Shown here one piece after another: positions 1 through 10,021 of a DNA stretch of 64,000 nucleotides. The stretch is from the NCBI RefSeq assembly GCF_001421355.1, contig NZ_LMKC01000003.1, positions 620,164-684,163 of the forward strand. The letters are read 5' to 3'. Under the pieces are notes generated by a model, which worked only from the letters and a program-made list of their open reading frames with translations, did not search any database and had not been told where the DNA came from. The position numbers and the translations under genes are program-made. The DNA is from Sphingomonas sp. Leaf9. GTDB taxonomy: Bacteria; Pseudomonadota; Alphaproteobacteria; Sphingomonadales; Sphingomonadaceae. Every line of letters begins with the position of its first letter. Position 1 is the first letter of the stretch.

Positions 1-150
1 GATGACGTCCTGGTCGTCATCCGCCGTGGCGGCTCCGGCCGGTGCCGTGGCCGGATCGGCCGGCGGCGTCTGCGCCCAGGCAGCAGTCGGCAACAGTGCC
101 GCACTTGCCAGCAGCGCCGCACGCGCGGCGTTGCGATTGAATGTCAGCAT
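1..150 (-). CDS. N-terminus of an exported protein, probably a TonB-dependent receptor (partial)
   Basis: The minus strand from 150 reads MLTFNRNAARAALLASAALL, then a Sec-type signal peptide ending near Ala-Trp-Ala-Gln, a Pro/Ala-rich linker and the acidic run DDDQDVI at the window edge. In sphingomonad TonB-dependent receptors a signal peptide plus short linker is followed by an acidic stretch leading into the VVTGxR TonB-box region, so a receptor is the best guess. The start is supported by a GAGAGG ribosome site a few bases before the ATG. It is divergent from the GH3 gene, which fits a receptor/beta-glucosidase pair for an oligosaccharide. Only 50 codons are visible, so the family is inferred. 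Confidence 0.6.
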   Translation of the reverse strand, partial: MLTFNRNAARAALLASAALLPTAAWAQTPPADPATAPAGAATADDDQDVI

Positions 151-235
151 GATCCTCTCCCACCTGTGGAATTCGTTGGTCCCGCCATCGTTGGGACCGG
201 TTACATCTAGACCTCCGGCCGAAAGGCGGCAATCA

Positions 236-246
236 TGGTATAACAA
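236..246. promoter_or_regulatory. FadR/GntR-type operator-like site
   Basis: TGGTATAACAA fits the loose TNGTNNNACNA pattern bound by FadR-subfamily GntR regulators. It lies between the divergent receptor and GH3 genes. It is a single match to a degenerate pattern, so chance is possible; similar but more symmetric sites lie at 7689-7699, 7775-7785 and 41711-41721. Confidence 0.3.
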
Positions 247-269
247 ACACGATGTAATAGGATCGCGCT

Positions 270-2546
270 GTGGCGGTTGCGCAACAATGGACCGGGCGGG
301 TCCGGCCAAGTCGCCGGGACGTGTTGCGAACGTCGCTGCTGACCGCTGCCGCCGTGCTGATGCCCCGCCCGGCCCGCGCCGCCTCGCCGCGGATCGAGGC
401 GCTGATCCGGCAGATGACCCTGGCCGAAAAGGCCGGGCAGCTCAGCTGTTTCAACGACGAGGTCCGTCCGGTCGGCGCCGTCTTCAATCCCGTTGTCGAT
501 CCGCGCGGCGCGGCGGCGATGCTGGCCGATATACGCGCCGGGCGGGTCGGCATGTTGTTCAACGGCTATGGCACGGCGGGCGCCAGGCGCGCGCAGGAGG
601 CGGCACTGGCTAGCCGGCTGCGTATCCCCCTCGCCTTCGCCGCCGACGTGCTCCACGGGTGTCGCACGATCTTTCCGATCCCGCTGGCGGAGGCGGCGGC
701 GTTCGATCCCGCCCTGTCGCGGCGCGCGGCTCGGGCGATCGCGCGCGAGACGGCGGCCGGCGGCATCCACTGGACCTTTGCACCGATGGTCGATGTCGCC
801 CGTGACCAGCGCTGGGGCCGGGTGGCGGAGGGCGCCGGCGAGGATGTGCTGCTCAATTGCCTCCTGGCCAAGGCACGGGTCGAGGGATTTCAGGGGCCCG
901 ACCTGACGCGGCCCGATGCCTTGCTGGCCACCCCGAAGCATTTCGTCGGCTATGGCGCGGTACGGGGCGGCATGGAATATGCCGCAGTCGACATGAGCAT
1001 GGCCGAACTGCGCGAGACGTTCGTGCCGCCGTTCGCCGCCGCCTTTGCCGCCGGGGCCGGCGCGACGATGGCGTCGTTCACTGATTTCGGCGGGGTGCCG
1101 GTCAGCGCCAACCGGGGGCTACTGACCGACCTGTTGCGCGGCGACCTGCGCTTCGACGGGGTATGCGTGTCCGATTACGACGCCGACCGCGAATTGATCG
1201 CGCACGGCATCGCCGCGGACGAGGCCGATGCAGCGCGGCTCGCCATGCTCGCCGGGATCGACATGTCGATGCAGAGCGGGCTGTACGTCCGCCACCTGCC
1301 GACGCTGGTCGAAAACGGGCGGGTGCCGATCGCGGCGGTCGATCAGGCGGTGCGGCGGGTACTGACGCTGAAGGAGCGGCTGGGGCTGTTCGACAATCCG
1401 TTCCGCTCGATCGACGCGCGGGCCGAACGGCGCGAAACCGGGAGCAAGGCGATCCGCGCGATTGCGCGTGAGGTCGCGAGCAAATCGATCGTGTTGCTCC
1501 GCAACGATGGCGACCTGCTGCCGCTGCCCCGCCATGGCAAGCGACTGGCGCTGATCGGCCCGTTCGGCGCGGATCGCGCCAACCTGAACGGGCCATGGTC
1601 GTTCGCGGGCAAGGCGGGAGATGGTATCGACCTCGCGACCGGATTGCGGGCGATGATGGACGATCCGGCATTGCTGGTCGTCGAGCCGGGCAGCGGCATC
1701 AGCGACGCGCTGCCGGGCGGGATCGCCCGCGCGGTGGCCGCCGCGCGGGCGGCCGATATCGTCCTGCTCGCGATCGGCGAAGGCGCCGACATGTCGGGCG
1801 AAGGCAATAGCCGCGTCGATATCACCATCCCGGCCGCACAACAGGCATTGGCAGAGGCGCTGGCGACTACCGGCAAGCCGATCGTCGTGCTGCTGCGTCA
1901 CGGCCGGGCGCTGGCGCTCAGCGGCGCGGTTCGAGACGCACCGGCGTTGCTGGCGACCTGGTTTCTGGGCGAACAGACCGGGCCGGCTGTCGCCGACATC
2001 CTGTTCGGCGTGCTCGAACCCACCGGGCGGCTGCCAGTCAGCTTCCCAATGGCCCCAGGCCAGCAACCCTGGTCCTACGACCGTCGCAGTACCGGTCGGC
2101 CGGCGCCCGACAGTGATCCCATGACGGCGGGGCGCAGCCACTGGCGCGATGCGCCCGACCGGGCGCTGTACCCATTCGGGGCGGGCATGGGCTATACGCG
2201 CTTCGCCTTGTCGGCATTGCTACTGCCACCGACGGTCGCGGCCGGTAAAGCGGTCCCGGTATCGGTCCTCGTGCGCAATGTCGGCACGCGAGGCGGAACC
2301 GCGCTGGTCCGTGTCGACGTCCATGATCGCGTGGCGAGCAGGACGCGGCCGATACGGCAGATGAAGACCTTTACGCATGTCACCCTGCCAGCAGGGGCCG
2401 AGGCACGCGTAGTACTGACGATCGCCGGCGACGCACTGGCTTTGATCGCGAGTGACGGGACGTGGCAGATCGAACCCGGCGCGTTCGACTGCTGGGTCAG
2501 CGCCGGTTACGAAACCGAGATCGCCGGCAGCTTCGAAGTCCGCTGA
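270..2546 (+). CDS. Exported GH3 beta-glucosidase (BglX-like)
   Basis: A 758-residue glycoside hydrolase family 3 enzyme, close to the usual BglX length, expected to release glucose or xylose from the non-reducing end of beta-linked oligosaccharides in the periplasm. The N-terminus has a twin-arginine signal (SRRDVLRT followed by a hydrophobic stretch and an Ala-Arg-Ala cleavage region). The TIM-barrel domain spans about residues 40-370, with the nucleophile region VCVSDYDAD (Asp302). The alpha/beta sandwich follows at about 400-620 with the likely acid/base Glu511 in SGEGNSR, and a C-terminal fibronectin III-like domain ends the protein. The GTG start at 270 is chosen because it places the twin-arginine motif near the N-terminus and has AGGA about 8 bases upstream. 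It is divergent from a receptor gene. The exact substrate is not readable. Confidence 0.93.
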   Translation: MAVAQQWTGRVRPSRRDVLRTSLLTAAAVLMPRPARAASPRIEALIRQMTLAEKAGQLSCFNDEVRPVGAVFNPVVDPRGAAAMLADIRAGRVGMLFNGYGTAGARRAQEAALASRLRIPLAFAADVLHGCRTIFPIPLAEAAAFDPALSRRAARAIARETAAGGIHWTFAPMVDVARDQRWGRVAEGAGEDVLLNCLLAKARVEGFQGPDLTRPDALLATPKHFVGYGAVRGGMEYAAVDMSMAELRETFVPPFAAAFAAGAGATMASFTDFGGVPVSANRGLLTDLLRGDLRFDGVCVSDYDADRELIAHGIAADEADAARLAMLAGIDMSMQSGLYVRHLPTLVENGRVPIAAVDQAVRRVLTLKERLGLFDNPFRSIDARAERRETGSKAIRAIAREVASKSIVLLRNDGDLLPLPRHGKRLALIGPFGADRANLNGPWSFAGKAGDGIDLATGLRAMMDDPALLVVEPGSGISDALPGGIARAVAAARAADIVLLAIGEGADMSGEGNSRVDITIPAAQQALAEALATTGKPIVVLLRHGRALALSGAVRDAPALLATWFLGEQTGPAVADILFGVLEPTGRLPVSFPMAPGQQPWSYDRRSTGRPAPDSDPMTAGRSHWRDAPDRALYPFGAGMGYTRFALSALLLPPTVAAGKAVPVSVLVRNVGTRGGTALVRVDVHDRVASRTRPIRQMKTFTHVTLPAGAEARVVLTIAGDALALIASDGTWQIEPGAFDCWVSAGYETEIAGSFEVR

Positions 2547-2588
2547 AGCCTTTGGCGCTGCCCTTCGACCCCCTCGCCGATCAGCCCA

Positions 2589-4019
2589 TCAAAAGCCCTG
2601 TTTGACGGTGAAATGCAGCCGATCGAGCGTACCCGTAGAGCCGTTGATTAGCTCACGGTGCGACAGGCGGGCCTCGACCCCGATGTCGAGGCGTGGCAGC
2701 GGCGATACGAACAGGTTGATCGCGGTGTCCCACACCTGTCGTGTCGACAGCGCCGATGCGGATGCCGGGCTCCAGATCCGCTGGAACGACCCCATCCAGG
2801 TGCTGCGCAACGTGCCGGTCCAGTAATGGCGCACACCAACGAACCCGGCGAGAAGCGATACCGGCAACAGACGGTCCTCCGCCGGATCGTAGATCGCGTC
2901 CGGCGCGACGTTCGCGCCGACATAGCGTCCGATCCCGTGCCCCCCGGTCATCATGAACCGGACATCATCACCCTTGCCGGTGGGCAGCGGCGCGATACCG
3001 GCCAGCGACACGCCATAGCCGCGCGCAGTGGCCGCCGAGCGACCGTTCGCCGGATCGACCCGCATCGAGCGCAACAGTCCAGCCAGGGACAGGCTGGCCC
3101 CCTTTGCCGACCACAGCAATTGCCCGGTCAGGTCGGGGAGACTGTCGTCGTCATTGTCCGACAACGCAGGCGCGCCGGCCATCGCCGAGACGGTTTCCGG
3201 ATTTTCGATCGAGGCCGATACGGTCCACCCGCTGCCGATCGGGCGGCTGTAGCGCAGCAGCATCTGGCGGACCAATACGGTACCGTCGGTGACGCCGACG
3301 AAATCGGCGGTCTCCGGCAGTGCCGCGACATATTGGAAGTTGCTCCAATCCTGGCCGACGGCAAACCCGCCATAGCCTGCGACCGCGCGGCGCAGCCCGA
3401 AGGTATATGGGTTGAGCGCACGCTCGCCGCCGGATACCGCCGGAGCAACCTGGAAATCGGCCTCGATCAGCGTCGTCAGCGTGGTATTGCCGACCGGTGT
3501 CGCCGTCTGGAACGCGATCCGCGACTGTTTGGCCGACGCATCGGCGAGTATGCCTGATCGCCGCCCGCCGACCGGTATCGATTGCGGCAGCGACAGTTCG
3601 CGCCCCAACGGATTGGTTGCGGTGTCGCCGTCGCCATAGCGGCTGAAGATCAGATCGCCCTTGATAAAGCCGCTGATGCGAAAGCTGGTTTCGCCGATGC
3701 GGAAGCCATAGCCCGCCGGCAGCGTCGATGGTCCTCCCTGTGCAGTAACCGGGGGCGCACCTGCCGGGCGGGGCAGCGGGTCATGCGCGGCTTGCGGTGC
3801 CGGTGCGGCGGCGGCCGGGGGCGATGCGGTGGCCACCATTATCGGTGCCGCCGCCGCCAGCGCGCGTTGCACCGTGTCGAGCTGGCGCTGCAACTCGTCC
3901 ACCTTGTTGCGCAGCGCCTGATAATCTGCGGCGGTCTGCGCAGCGGCGGGCGCCGTGCCCGCCAGCATCAGCCCCGAAAGCAAGACGGCGCGGGTCGTCC
4001 GCTGCCTGAAATGCGGCAT
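2589..4019 (-). CDS. DcaP-like outer-membrane porin
   Basis: A 476-residue protein with a signal peptide (cleavage near Ala-Ala-Ala-Gln), a short coiled coil at about 29-57 (YQALRNKVDELQRQLDTVQ) and an Ala/Pro linker. From about residue 105 a beta-barrel shows the signature FRISGFIKGDLIFSRYGDGD and GGFAVGQDWSNFQYV typical of DcaP-like trimeric porins, and it ends in an aromatic residue (GF). Such porins pass small organic anions such as dicarboxylates. It is the last gene of the lldP-lldR-lldD run, 50 bases after lldD, so it may serve as the outer-membrane channel for lactate or another organic acid; that role is inference from position. Its end faces the GH3 gene. Confidence 0.85.
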   Translation of the reverse strand: MPHFRQRTTRAVLLSGLMLAGTAPAAAQTAADYQALRNKVDELQRQLDTVQRALAAAAPIMVATASPPAAAAPAPQAAHDPLPRPAGAPPVTAQGGPSTLPAGYGFRIGETSFRISGFIKGDLIFSRYGDGDTATNPLGRELSLPQSIPVGGRRSGILADASAKQSRIAFQTATPVGNTTLTTLIEADFQVAPAVSGGERALNPYTFGLRRAVAGYGGFAVGQDWSNFQYVAALPETADFVGVTDGTVLVRQMLLRYSRPIGSGWTVSASIENPETVSAMAGAPALSDNDDDSLPDLTGQLLWSAKGASLSLAGLLRSMRVDPANGRSAATARGYGVSLAGIAPLPTGKGDDVRFMMTGGHGIGRYVGANVAPDAIYDPAEDRLLPVSLLAGFVGVRHYWTGTLRSTWMGSFQRIWSPASASALSTRQVWDTAINLFVSPLPRLDIGVEARLSHRELINGSTGTLDRLHFTVKQGF

Positions 4020-4069
4020 CCTGTATCCCCTATCCTGATGGTCCAGCGTCCGCGCCGGTGCGGTCCGCG

Positions 4070-5203
4070 TCAGCGCGCGATGATGGTCGAATCGATGTCT
4101 GCGATCGTCCGCACGCCGGTCAGCGCCATCGCGACCCGCATCTCCCGGTCGAACAGTTCGAGGAGGTTGGCGACCCCCGCCTGCCCGTCGGCTGCCAGCG
4201 CATAGATGAAGGCGCGGCCGAGCATCGCGGCGTCAGCGCCAAGCGCCAGCATCCGCACGACATCCAGCCCCGAACGGACGCCGGAGTCGGCAAGGATCGT
4301 CACCTGCCCCTTCACCGCGTCGGCGATGGTCGGCAGCGCGCGTGCCGATGACAGCACGCCATCCAGCTGACGCCCGCCATGGTTCGACACGACGATGCCC
4401 TGCGCGCCGAAGCGCACCGCCTCGCGCGCATCCTCGACATCGAGAATGCCCTTGATGACGATCGATCCCTTCCAGAAATCGCGGATCCATTGCAGATCGC
4501 GCCAGCTGATCCCCGGATCGAAATTCGCGCCGAGCCACCCGATATAGTCGGCAAGCCCGGTGGCGGCCCCGCGATAGGCCGAGATGTTGCCCAGATCGTG
4601 CGGCCGCCCGTGGATGCCGACATCCCATGCCCAGCGCGGATGGGTAACCGCCTGCAACATCCGCCGCCACGCGGCATGGGGGCCGGACATACCCGAATGT
4701 GCATCGCGATACCGCGCGCCCGGCACCGGCATGTCGACCGTAAACACGAGTGTCTCGACACCCGCTGCCTGCGCACGCTCCAGCGCGTCGCGCATGAAGC
4801 CGCGATCCTTCAGCACATAAAGCTGGAACCAGATCGGCGCGCTCGACTGGCGCTGCACCTCGTCGATCGCGCAGACCGAGACGGTGGACAGGGTGAAGGG
4901 CACCTGCTTGGCCGCCGCCGCGCGTGCCGCCTGCACCTCGCCGCGTCGGGCATACATGCCGGTTAGCCCAACCGGGGCCAGCACGACGGGCATGCCGAGC
5001 AACTGGCCGAACAGCGTGGTCGACAGATCGATATCGGCAACGTCGCACAGCACCCGCTGACGCAACGCCACGTCGGACAGGTCCGATACGTTGCGGCGAA
5101 GCGTATGCTCGGCATAGGCCCCGCCGTCGATATAGTGGAACAGGAACGGCGGCAGGCGACGCCGCGCCGCTTCGCGATAGTCGGTGGTGGCGGAGATAAT
5201 CAT
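4070..5203 (-). CDS. lldD: FMN-dependent L-lactate dehydrogenase
   Basis: A 377-residue protein collinear with E. coli LldD from its first residue ([20 protein letters not shown]). It oxidises L-lactate to pyruvate and passes electrons to the respiratory quinone pool at the inner membrane. The FMN-binding TIM barrel is complete; the catalytic histidine is His275 in [12 protein letters not shown], and the substrate loop [15 protein letters not shown] is present. It is about 19 residues shorter than the E. coli protein at the C-terminus, which falls outside the barrel. A longer open frame runs upstream to 5485 but overlaps lldR, and the family start at 5203 is clear. It follows lldR by 16 bases. 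Confidence 0.97.
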   Translation of the reverse strand: MIISATTDYREAARRRLPPFLFHYIDGGAYAEHTLRRNVSDLSDVALRQRVLCDVADIDLSTTLFGQLLGMPVVLAPVGLTGMYARRGEVQAARAAAAKQVPFTLSTVSVCAIDEVQRQSSAPIWFQLYVLKDRGFMRDALERAQAAGVETLVFTVDMPVPGARYRDAHSGMSGPHAAWRRMLQAVTHPRWAWDVGIHGRPHDLGNISAYRGAATGLADYIGWLGANFDPGISWRDLQWIRDFWKGSIVIKGILDVEDAREAVRFGAQGIVVSNHGGRQLDGVLSSARALPTIADAVKGQVTILADSGVRSGLDVVRMLALGADAAMLGRAFIYALAADGQAGVANLLELFDREMRVAMALTGVRTIADIDSTIIAR

Positions 5204-5219
5204 CGGATCGTTCCCGGAT

Positions 5220-5999
5220 CTAAAGCGAGGGGCCGGCGCTGCGTGCGGCGGCGGCGCGTTCGGTGCGAGCCAGGTCGTCTTCGACCTGCCGAACCGTGGT
5301 GCGCACGAATTCGAGATGGACGTCGGCCGCATCGCGCGCGCCGTCGGCATCGCCCGCAACGATCCGTTCCATGATCGCGCGGTGCTGCGCCGACAGCGCC
5401 TCGAACGTGCGCGGCACCGCGTAGATCTTTTCACGGCTCTGCGAAATGCTGGTGTGCAGCAGCCCGAACAGGCTCGACATGACATGGGTCAACACCGCGT
5501 TGCGCGAGGCATGGGCGATGGCGAGGTGAAACGCGGCGTCGGCATGCGCCTCGGCGACGACATCGCCGGCCGCGTGCAGCTTCTCCATCGCATCGAACCG
5601 GCGACGGATACGGTCCTTGTCGACCGCGTCCGCCCGGCGTGCGGCGTGATAGGCGGCGGTTCCGTCCAGCGATTCGCGCACTTCGAAGATGTCATGGCCG
5701 TAGCCCGAGTTCCCCTCGACCAGCGGGGCGAGCGGTTCGGCGATCATCGCCTGCGTCCACTGCGCCGACGGTTCGGCGAGGATCGCGCCGGCGCGCGGGC
5801 GGATGATGATCCGCCCCTGCGATACCAACCGGCTCATCGCCTCGCGCAGGATGTTGCGCGATACGCCCAGCGTGTCGGCCAGCGCGCGTTCGGAGGGAAG
5901 CCGCGCGCCCGGCAACAGTTTACGTTCGGCAATCAATGCCTCGATCGCTGCCTCGGCCCGGCCCGACACGCTGGGCGCTGCGTTCACGACCGCGCTCAC
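5220..5999 (-). CDS. lldR: L-lactate-responsive GntR/FadR regulator
   Basis: A 259-residue FadR-subfamily GntR repressor, almost the same size as E. coli LldR (258). The N-terminal winged helix (about residues 10-75, with [20 protein letters not shown] and [12 protein letters not shown]) is followed by an all-helical FCD ligand domain at about 95-240. The GTG start at 5999 overlaps the lldP stop (GTGA), giving the classic lldP-lldR-lldD order; a GTG at 5987 is an alternative. It should release its operators when L-lactate is present. Two palindromes of the expected type lie upstream of lldP. Confidence 0.93.
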   Translation of the reverse strand: MSAVVNAAPSVSGRAEAAIEALIAERKLLPGARLPSERALADTLGVSRNILREAMSRLVSQGRIIIRPRAGAILAEPSAQWTQAMIAEPLAPLVEGNSGYGHDIFEVRESLDGTAAYHAARRADAVDKDRIRRRFDAMEKLHAAGDVVAEAHADAAFHLAIAHASRNAVLTHVMSSLFGLLHTSISQSREKIYAVPRTFEALSAQHRAIMERIVAGDADGARDAADVHLEFVRTTVRQVEDDLARTERAAAARSAGPSL

Positions 6000-7669
6000 G
6001 GGATCATCCACGGGACGAGATAGGCCTGGATCGTGGTAATGATCCCGACCAGTGCGCACAGCGGCAGGCTGTTGCGGACGGTGAAGCGGAACAGGTCGGA
6101 CTCCTTGCCCACCAGCCCGACCGCGGCGCAGGCGATCGCGATCGATTGTGGCGAGATCATCTTGCCGGTGACGCCGCCGGTGGTATTGACCGCGACCAGC
6201 AGCACCTCGCTGACCCCGATCTGGTGCGCCGTATTGGCCTGGAGTGCCGCGAACAACGCATTCGCCGAGGTATCCGAGCCGGTCAGGAACACGCCCAGCC
6301 ACCCGAGGAACGGCGAGAAGAAGGTGAATGCCGATCCGGTATGCGCCAGCGCCAGTGCCAGCGTCGCCGATAATCCGGAATAATTGGCGAGGAAGGCAAA
6401 GGCGAGGACCATGCCAATCGAATAGATCGGGATCATGAGGCTTTTGAGCGTTTCGACGAAGGTGCGCGCCGCATCGGCCGGTTTCATCCGCAGGAAGGCG
6501 ATGGTGACGATCGCCGCCAGCATGATCGCGGTGCCGGTCGCCGAAAGCCAGTCGAATTTATAGACCGCTTCGTACGGCGTGACCTGCTTCACGATCGGCG
6601 GCACCTTGGCCACCAGCTTGTCGAGGAACGGCACGTGCAGTTTGAAGACGAGGTGCGCGAGCGGGCCGTCGGCGGCGAACAGTGCCTTGACCGGTGCGAT
6701 GCTCCACAGCGTGACAAACACCGTCAGGATCAGGAACGGCGACCATGCCCATGCGATCTTTGCCGGCGTGTGACGTACGGTTTGCGCCGTCACCGGTGCG
6801 ACCGGCACCGCGCCGTCGGCGGCGACTTCGGCCGCGTCAAAGCGGAAGATGCGCTTGGGCTGCCAGAAGCGAAGAAACACCGGCAGCGCGATTAGCGTGG
6901 CGAGCGCGGCGGTGATGTCAGGCAATTCGGGGCCGATGAACTGTGCGGTCAGGAACTGGACGATCGCGAACGAACCGCCCGCAACCACGATCGCAGGCCA
7001 CGTTTCCCGGACACCGCGCGGGCCGTCCATGATGAGGATCAGCCAGAACGGAACGATGATCGACAACAGCGGGAGCTGCCGCCCCGCCATCTGTCCGATC
7101 AGGAACGGATCGATGCCGGTTACTTGGCCGGCGACGATGATCGGGATACCCATCGCACCGAACGCCACCGGCGCGGTATTCGCGATCAGGCACAGCCCGG
7201 CGGCGTAGAGCGGCCGAAAACCCAGTCCGACCAGCAACGCCGAGGTGATGGCAACCGGGGCACCGAACCCCGCCGCCCCTTCCAGAAACGCGCCGAAGGC
7301 AAAGCCGACCAGCAGCAGTTGCAGCCGCTGGTCCTCGGTCACGGTCAGGATCGACTGGCGGATGATATCGAACGCGCCCGTGGCGACCGCGATCTTATAC
7401 AGGAACACCGCGCCGAGGATGATCCACGCGATCGGCCACAGTCCGTAGAAAAACCCGAACACGCCAGCGGCCAGCGCGCTGTTGATCGGCATGCCGTACA
7501 GCCCGATCGCGACCGCCAAGGTCAATGCAACGGTGATGGTGCCGACGACATATCCTTTCAGGCGGAAGACCGTCAGCGCCAGAAAGAAGAAAATGATCGG
7601 AATAGCTGCGACCAGACTGGACAACCAGATATTGCCCAGAGGGTCGTAATTCTGCGCCCAAACTGCCAC
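5996..7669 (-). CDS. lldP: L-lactate permease
   Basis: A 557-residue inner-membrane transporter of the lactate permease family, with 12-14 hydrophobic helices, predicted to import L-lactate (and glycolate) with protons. It aligns from its start with E. coli LldP ([53 protein letters not shown]). The GTG at 7669 ([10 protein letters not shown]) is chosen over an upstream start at 7747 because family homology begins there, a GGGAGAGG site sits just before it, and the upstream extension would cover an operator. It is the first gene of the lactate operon. Confidence 0.95.
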   Translation of the reverse strand: MAVWAQNYDPLGNIWLSSLVAAIPIIFFFLALTVFRLKGYVVGTITVALTLAVAIGLYGMPINSALAAGVFGFFYGLWPIAWIILGAVFLYKIAVATGAFDIIRQSILTVTEDQRLQLLLVGFAFGAFLEGAAGFGAPVAITSALLVGLGFRPLYAAGLCLIANTAPVAFGAMGIPIIVAGQVTGIDPFLIGQMAGRQLPLLSIIVPFWLILIMDGPRGVRETWPAIVVAGGSFAIVQFLTAQFIGPELPDITAALATLIALPVFLRFWQPKRIFRFDAAEVAADGAVPVAPVTAQTVRHTPAKIAWAWSPFLILTVFVTLWSIAPVKALFAADGPLAHLVFKLHVPFLDKLVAKVPPIVKQVTPYEAVYKFDWLSATGTAIMLAAIVTIAFLRMKPADAARTFVETLKSLMIPIYSIGMVLAFAFLANYSGLSATLALALAHTGSAFTFFSPFLGWLGVFLTGSDTSANALFAALQANTAHQIGVSEVLLVAVNTTGGVTGKMISPQSIAIACAAVGLVGKESDLFRFTVRNSLPLCALVGIITTIQAYLVPWMIP

Positions 7670-7688
7670 GGCACCTCTCCCTAGATTC

Positions 7689-7699
7689 TGGTAGTACCA
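7689..7699. promoter_or_regulatory. Probable LldR operator 1
   Basis: TGGTAGTACCA is a perfect interrupted palindrome (TGGT-N3-ACCA) and fits the TNGTNNNACNA FadR-type consensus. It lies 20 bases upstream of the lldP GTG, where a bound repressor would block the promoter or early transcription. A second copy lies 86 bases further upstream, centre to centre. Confidence 0.7.
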
Positions 7700-7774
7700 T
7701 ATATGTATCCTAAGGACTAAAATCCGCGCATTTTGGTGGGTGGTCAACTATCTGTTACGCGGACTCGTGTTTTC

Positions 7775-7785
7775 TGGTATGACCA
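7775..7785. promoter_or_regulatory. Probable LldR operator 2
   Basis: TGGTATGACCA sits inside the longer perfect palindrome TCTGGTATGACCAGA (7773-7787). Its centre is 86 bases, about eight helical turns, from operator 1, so two repressor dimers on the same DNA face could form a loop, as is known for E. coli LldR. The rest of the 242-base gap between lldP and the LytTR gene shows no open frame I would support. Confidence 0.7.
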
Positions 7786-7911
7786 GATATCCGCATGAAC
7801 CCGCTACTTTGGATGGCGCAGGCGTTCGAAGGGGACGAGATGCGTCCGCGGTAGGGATGTGGCTAGCGTTCGTATCGATGATCCAGCGTGGAGCGAAATA
7901 GATAACGCGAA

Positions 7912-8778
7912 CTATTCGCTTCTGGTCAGCTGATCGCGGTAGCGGCGGCTTCCGGACAGCACCGTCCCATCGACCAGACTCACAGCGAAGTCGCCGCTGC
8001 GATCGGTTTGAACGCTGCGGATGGCGTCGCGACGGACGAGGCGGCTGCGGTGGATACGCGCGAAGGCCTCCCCCAATTCGGTCTCGACGCCGGTCAGCGT
8101 CGCACGGTGCAGCAATACCCGGCCTTCCGCATGCACCTCCACATAATTGCCCGCCGCACAAATGTGGTCGATGGCGCCAATCGGCAGCAGGTGCCGCGTC
8201 GTGCCATCGACGATGGTGATGGTTTGCCGATTGAGGGGCGTTGCTGTCGGGTTCGGTTCGCCCCTCGGCAGCGGATCGCCATGGGCAAGCAGCCACTGGG
8301 CCAATGCCGCCAGTCCAGTAAACTGCAGGTACGTCGCCGCATCCTTGCGGAGTTCGTAGAGATACGGATGGGCGATGCTGCCAGCGAAATGATACCCCTC
8401 CCCCATCGCGCAATAGGCGAGGTGGCGCAGGGCGATCATCAGGGCAACATGCCACGCAGACGCGACTGGCAACCCCAGCAGAAAGATGAACGCCGCCACC
8501 GGCCAGCCCATGCGAGGGGGGCGGACCCGCACGACGCACCACCAGATCAGCGGCATGATGCTCAACCAGGCGACGACGCTGCTGAGTTCCCAGATCCAGA
8601 CGTGCGTGCGCGTTTCGCGCACCCCTGCCGCCGCCAGATCGCTGATCGTGGATTCGGCGTTGCCGATGGTCACCACGCCCCAGATCAACAGGAAGCCGGC
8701 GAGCAGCACCGCGGCCAGTTTTCGCTGCCCGCCGCTCATCCCTGTCCACCCGCCGTTCGCCCCGGCCTCCGTCACCAC
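7912..8778 (-). CDS. Membrane-bound LytTR transcription regulator
   Basis: A protein of about 288 residues with four hydrophobic helices in the first 165 residues, then a LytTR DNA-binding domain at about 190-285 (ITIVDGTTRHLLPIGAIDHI, GNYVEVHAEG, FARIHRSRLVRRDAIRSVQ). LytTR proteins bind DNA by beta strands rather than a helix-turn-helix; the membrane part probably senses a signal. The start is uncertain: tandem GTGs at 8778/8775 have AGGG upstream, while ATG 8739 (MSGGQRK) would put the first helix near the N-terminus. It is divergent, across 97 bases, from an acyltransferase gene that is its likely target. Confidence 0.88.
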   Translation of the reverse strand: MVTEAGANGGWTGMSGGQRKLAAVLLAGFLLIWGVVTIGNAESTISDLAAAGVRETRTHVWIWELSSVVAWLSIMPLIWWCVVRVRPPRMGWPVAAFIFLLGLPVASAWHVALMIALRHLAYCAMGEGYHFAGSIAHPYLYELRKDAATYLQFTGLAALAQWLLAHGDPLPRGEPNPTATPLNRQTITIVDGTTRHLLPIGAIDHICAAGNYVEVHAEGRVLLHRATLTGVETELGEAFARIHRSRLVRRDAIRSVQTDRSGDFAVSLVDGTVLSGSRRYRDQLTRSE

Positions 8779-8875
8779 CGTCCCTGCCGCCCCACGCCTT
8801 ACCCCGGCGCACTTACCGAAGCGCCGGTGGTTTCGCTAGCCGCCGCTGCATCGATAGCAGGAGGACGGCAGGCAT

Positions 8876-10021
8876 ATGACGGGGCGGCATTACGGGATGG
8901 ACTGGCTACGCATCGGCGCGTTCCAGCTCCTCATTCTATACCATGTCGGCATGGCATTCGTGCCGTGGGACTATCAGGTGAAGCTGGTGACGCCCGGCAT
9001 TGCGTGGGCGACGATCCCGATGTTCCTGTTGAACCCGTGGCGACTGTCGCTGCTGTTCGTCGTGTCCGGCTACGCCAGCGCGGCCCTGTACGCCAAGCAG
9101 GGTGGCGGGGCCGGTTTCCTACGGTCACGGATGGCGCGGCTGGGCATCCCGCTGATGTTCGGCATGGCCGTCGTCGTGGTGCCGCAGCCCTGGGTGTGGC
9201 TGGTCACGCACTTCGACTATGGTCATGGCTTCGGCTACTTCGTCGTCCACGACTATTACCGGTTCCAGAAGATCGACGGGGTCGCGATGCCGACCTGGAT
9301 GCACCTCTGGTTCGTCGTCTATCTGCTGGTCTACACGGTCTTGCTCGTCGGCCTGCTTTCGCTGCCGATCCGTTGGCGCCGCGCCTGCCTCCGTGTGGCC
9401 GAGCGAATGCTCGCGGGGCCACTGCTGCTCCCGGCGGGTATCATATGGGTGTATGCCGCGCGCAGCATCGGCACCGGGTGGGAAGAAAACCACGCACTGG
9501 TCGGCGACTGGAGCGCCCATGCCACGTACCTGCCCGCATTCCTGTTCGGCGCGGCGCTGCGGTGGTCGGACAGGTTGCTGCCTGCGATCGGTCGCTGGTG
9601 GCCTGTGGCGTCCGTGGCCGCCCTTGGTGGTTGGCTGGTGCTGGCAGGCACCGAACTGCTGTGGCCGGGCAACACGGTCGCACCGGAATGGGCGTGGACG
9701 TCGTTCCAGATTGCCCGTGCGGTCGAGAGCTGGTGCGCGATCATCGCGCTGATCGGCATGGCTGACCGCTTCGCCAACATCGACCATCGCTGGCGTCCCA
9801 TGCTGGCCGAGGCGGTGTTCCCCTTCTATCTGATCCACCAGACGATCATCGTCGTGGCCGGCTATGCCCTGCTGTTCACGGCAACCGGCCCCCTTGCCCG
9901 TTTTGTCATTCTGCTCGTGGTGACGATACTGGGGTGCTGGGCCTTTTACTTGGTAGGCAGGCGGGTCGGTTGGCTGCGGCCGGCGATCGGCCTCAGCCGC
10001 CGGGGCAGCAACGCTCGATGA
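8876..10021 (+). CDS. Acyltransferase family 3 membrane protein
   Basis: A 381-residue integral membrane protein with about ten helices of the acyltransferase 3 (OafA/OpgC-like) family. The N-terminal signature MDWLRIGAFQLLILYHVGMAF carries the conserved Arg and His. These enzymes transfer acetyl or succinyl groups across the inner membrane onto sugars of surface or periplasmic glycans. A second family signature, VFPFYLIHQTIIV, lies in the C-terminal third. It is divergent from a membrane LytTR regulator. The acceptor glycan cannot be read from sequence. Confidence 0.87.
   Translation: MTGRHYGMDWLRIGAFQLLILYHVGMAFVPWDYQVKLVTPGIAWATIPMFLLNPWRLSLLFVVSGYASAALYAKQGGGAGFLRSRMARLGIPLMFGMAVVVVPQPWVWLVTHFDYGHGFGYFVVHDYYRFQKIDGVAMPTWMHLWFVVYLLVYTVLLVGLLSLPIRWRRACLRVAERMLAGPLLLPAGIIWVYAARSIGTGWEENHALVGDWSAHATYLPAFLFGAALRWSDRLLPAIGRWWPVASVAALGGWLVLAGTELLWPGNTVAPEWAWTSFQIARAVESWCAIIALIGMADRFANIDHRWRPMLAEAVFPFYLIHQTIIVVAGYALLFTATGPLARFVILLVVTILGCWAFYLVGRRVGWLRPAIGLSRRGSNAR

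Noticed and set aside
5204..5485. N-terminal extension of lldD
   Set aside because: The extension overlaps lldR coding sequence and is absent from the family; ATG 5203 matches the E. coli start exactly.
7748..8812. Minus-strand open frame overlapping the LytTR gene
   Set aside because: The other frame encodes a clear LytTR domain; this one is Arg/Gly-rich, has no domain and runs across an operator.
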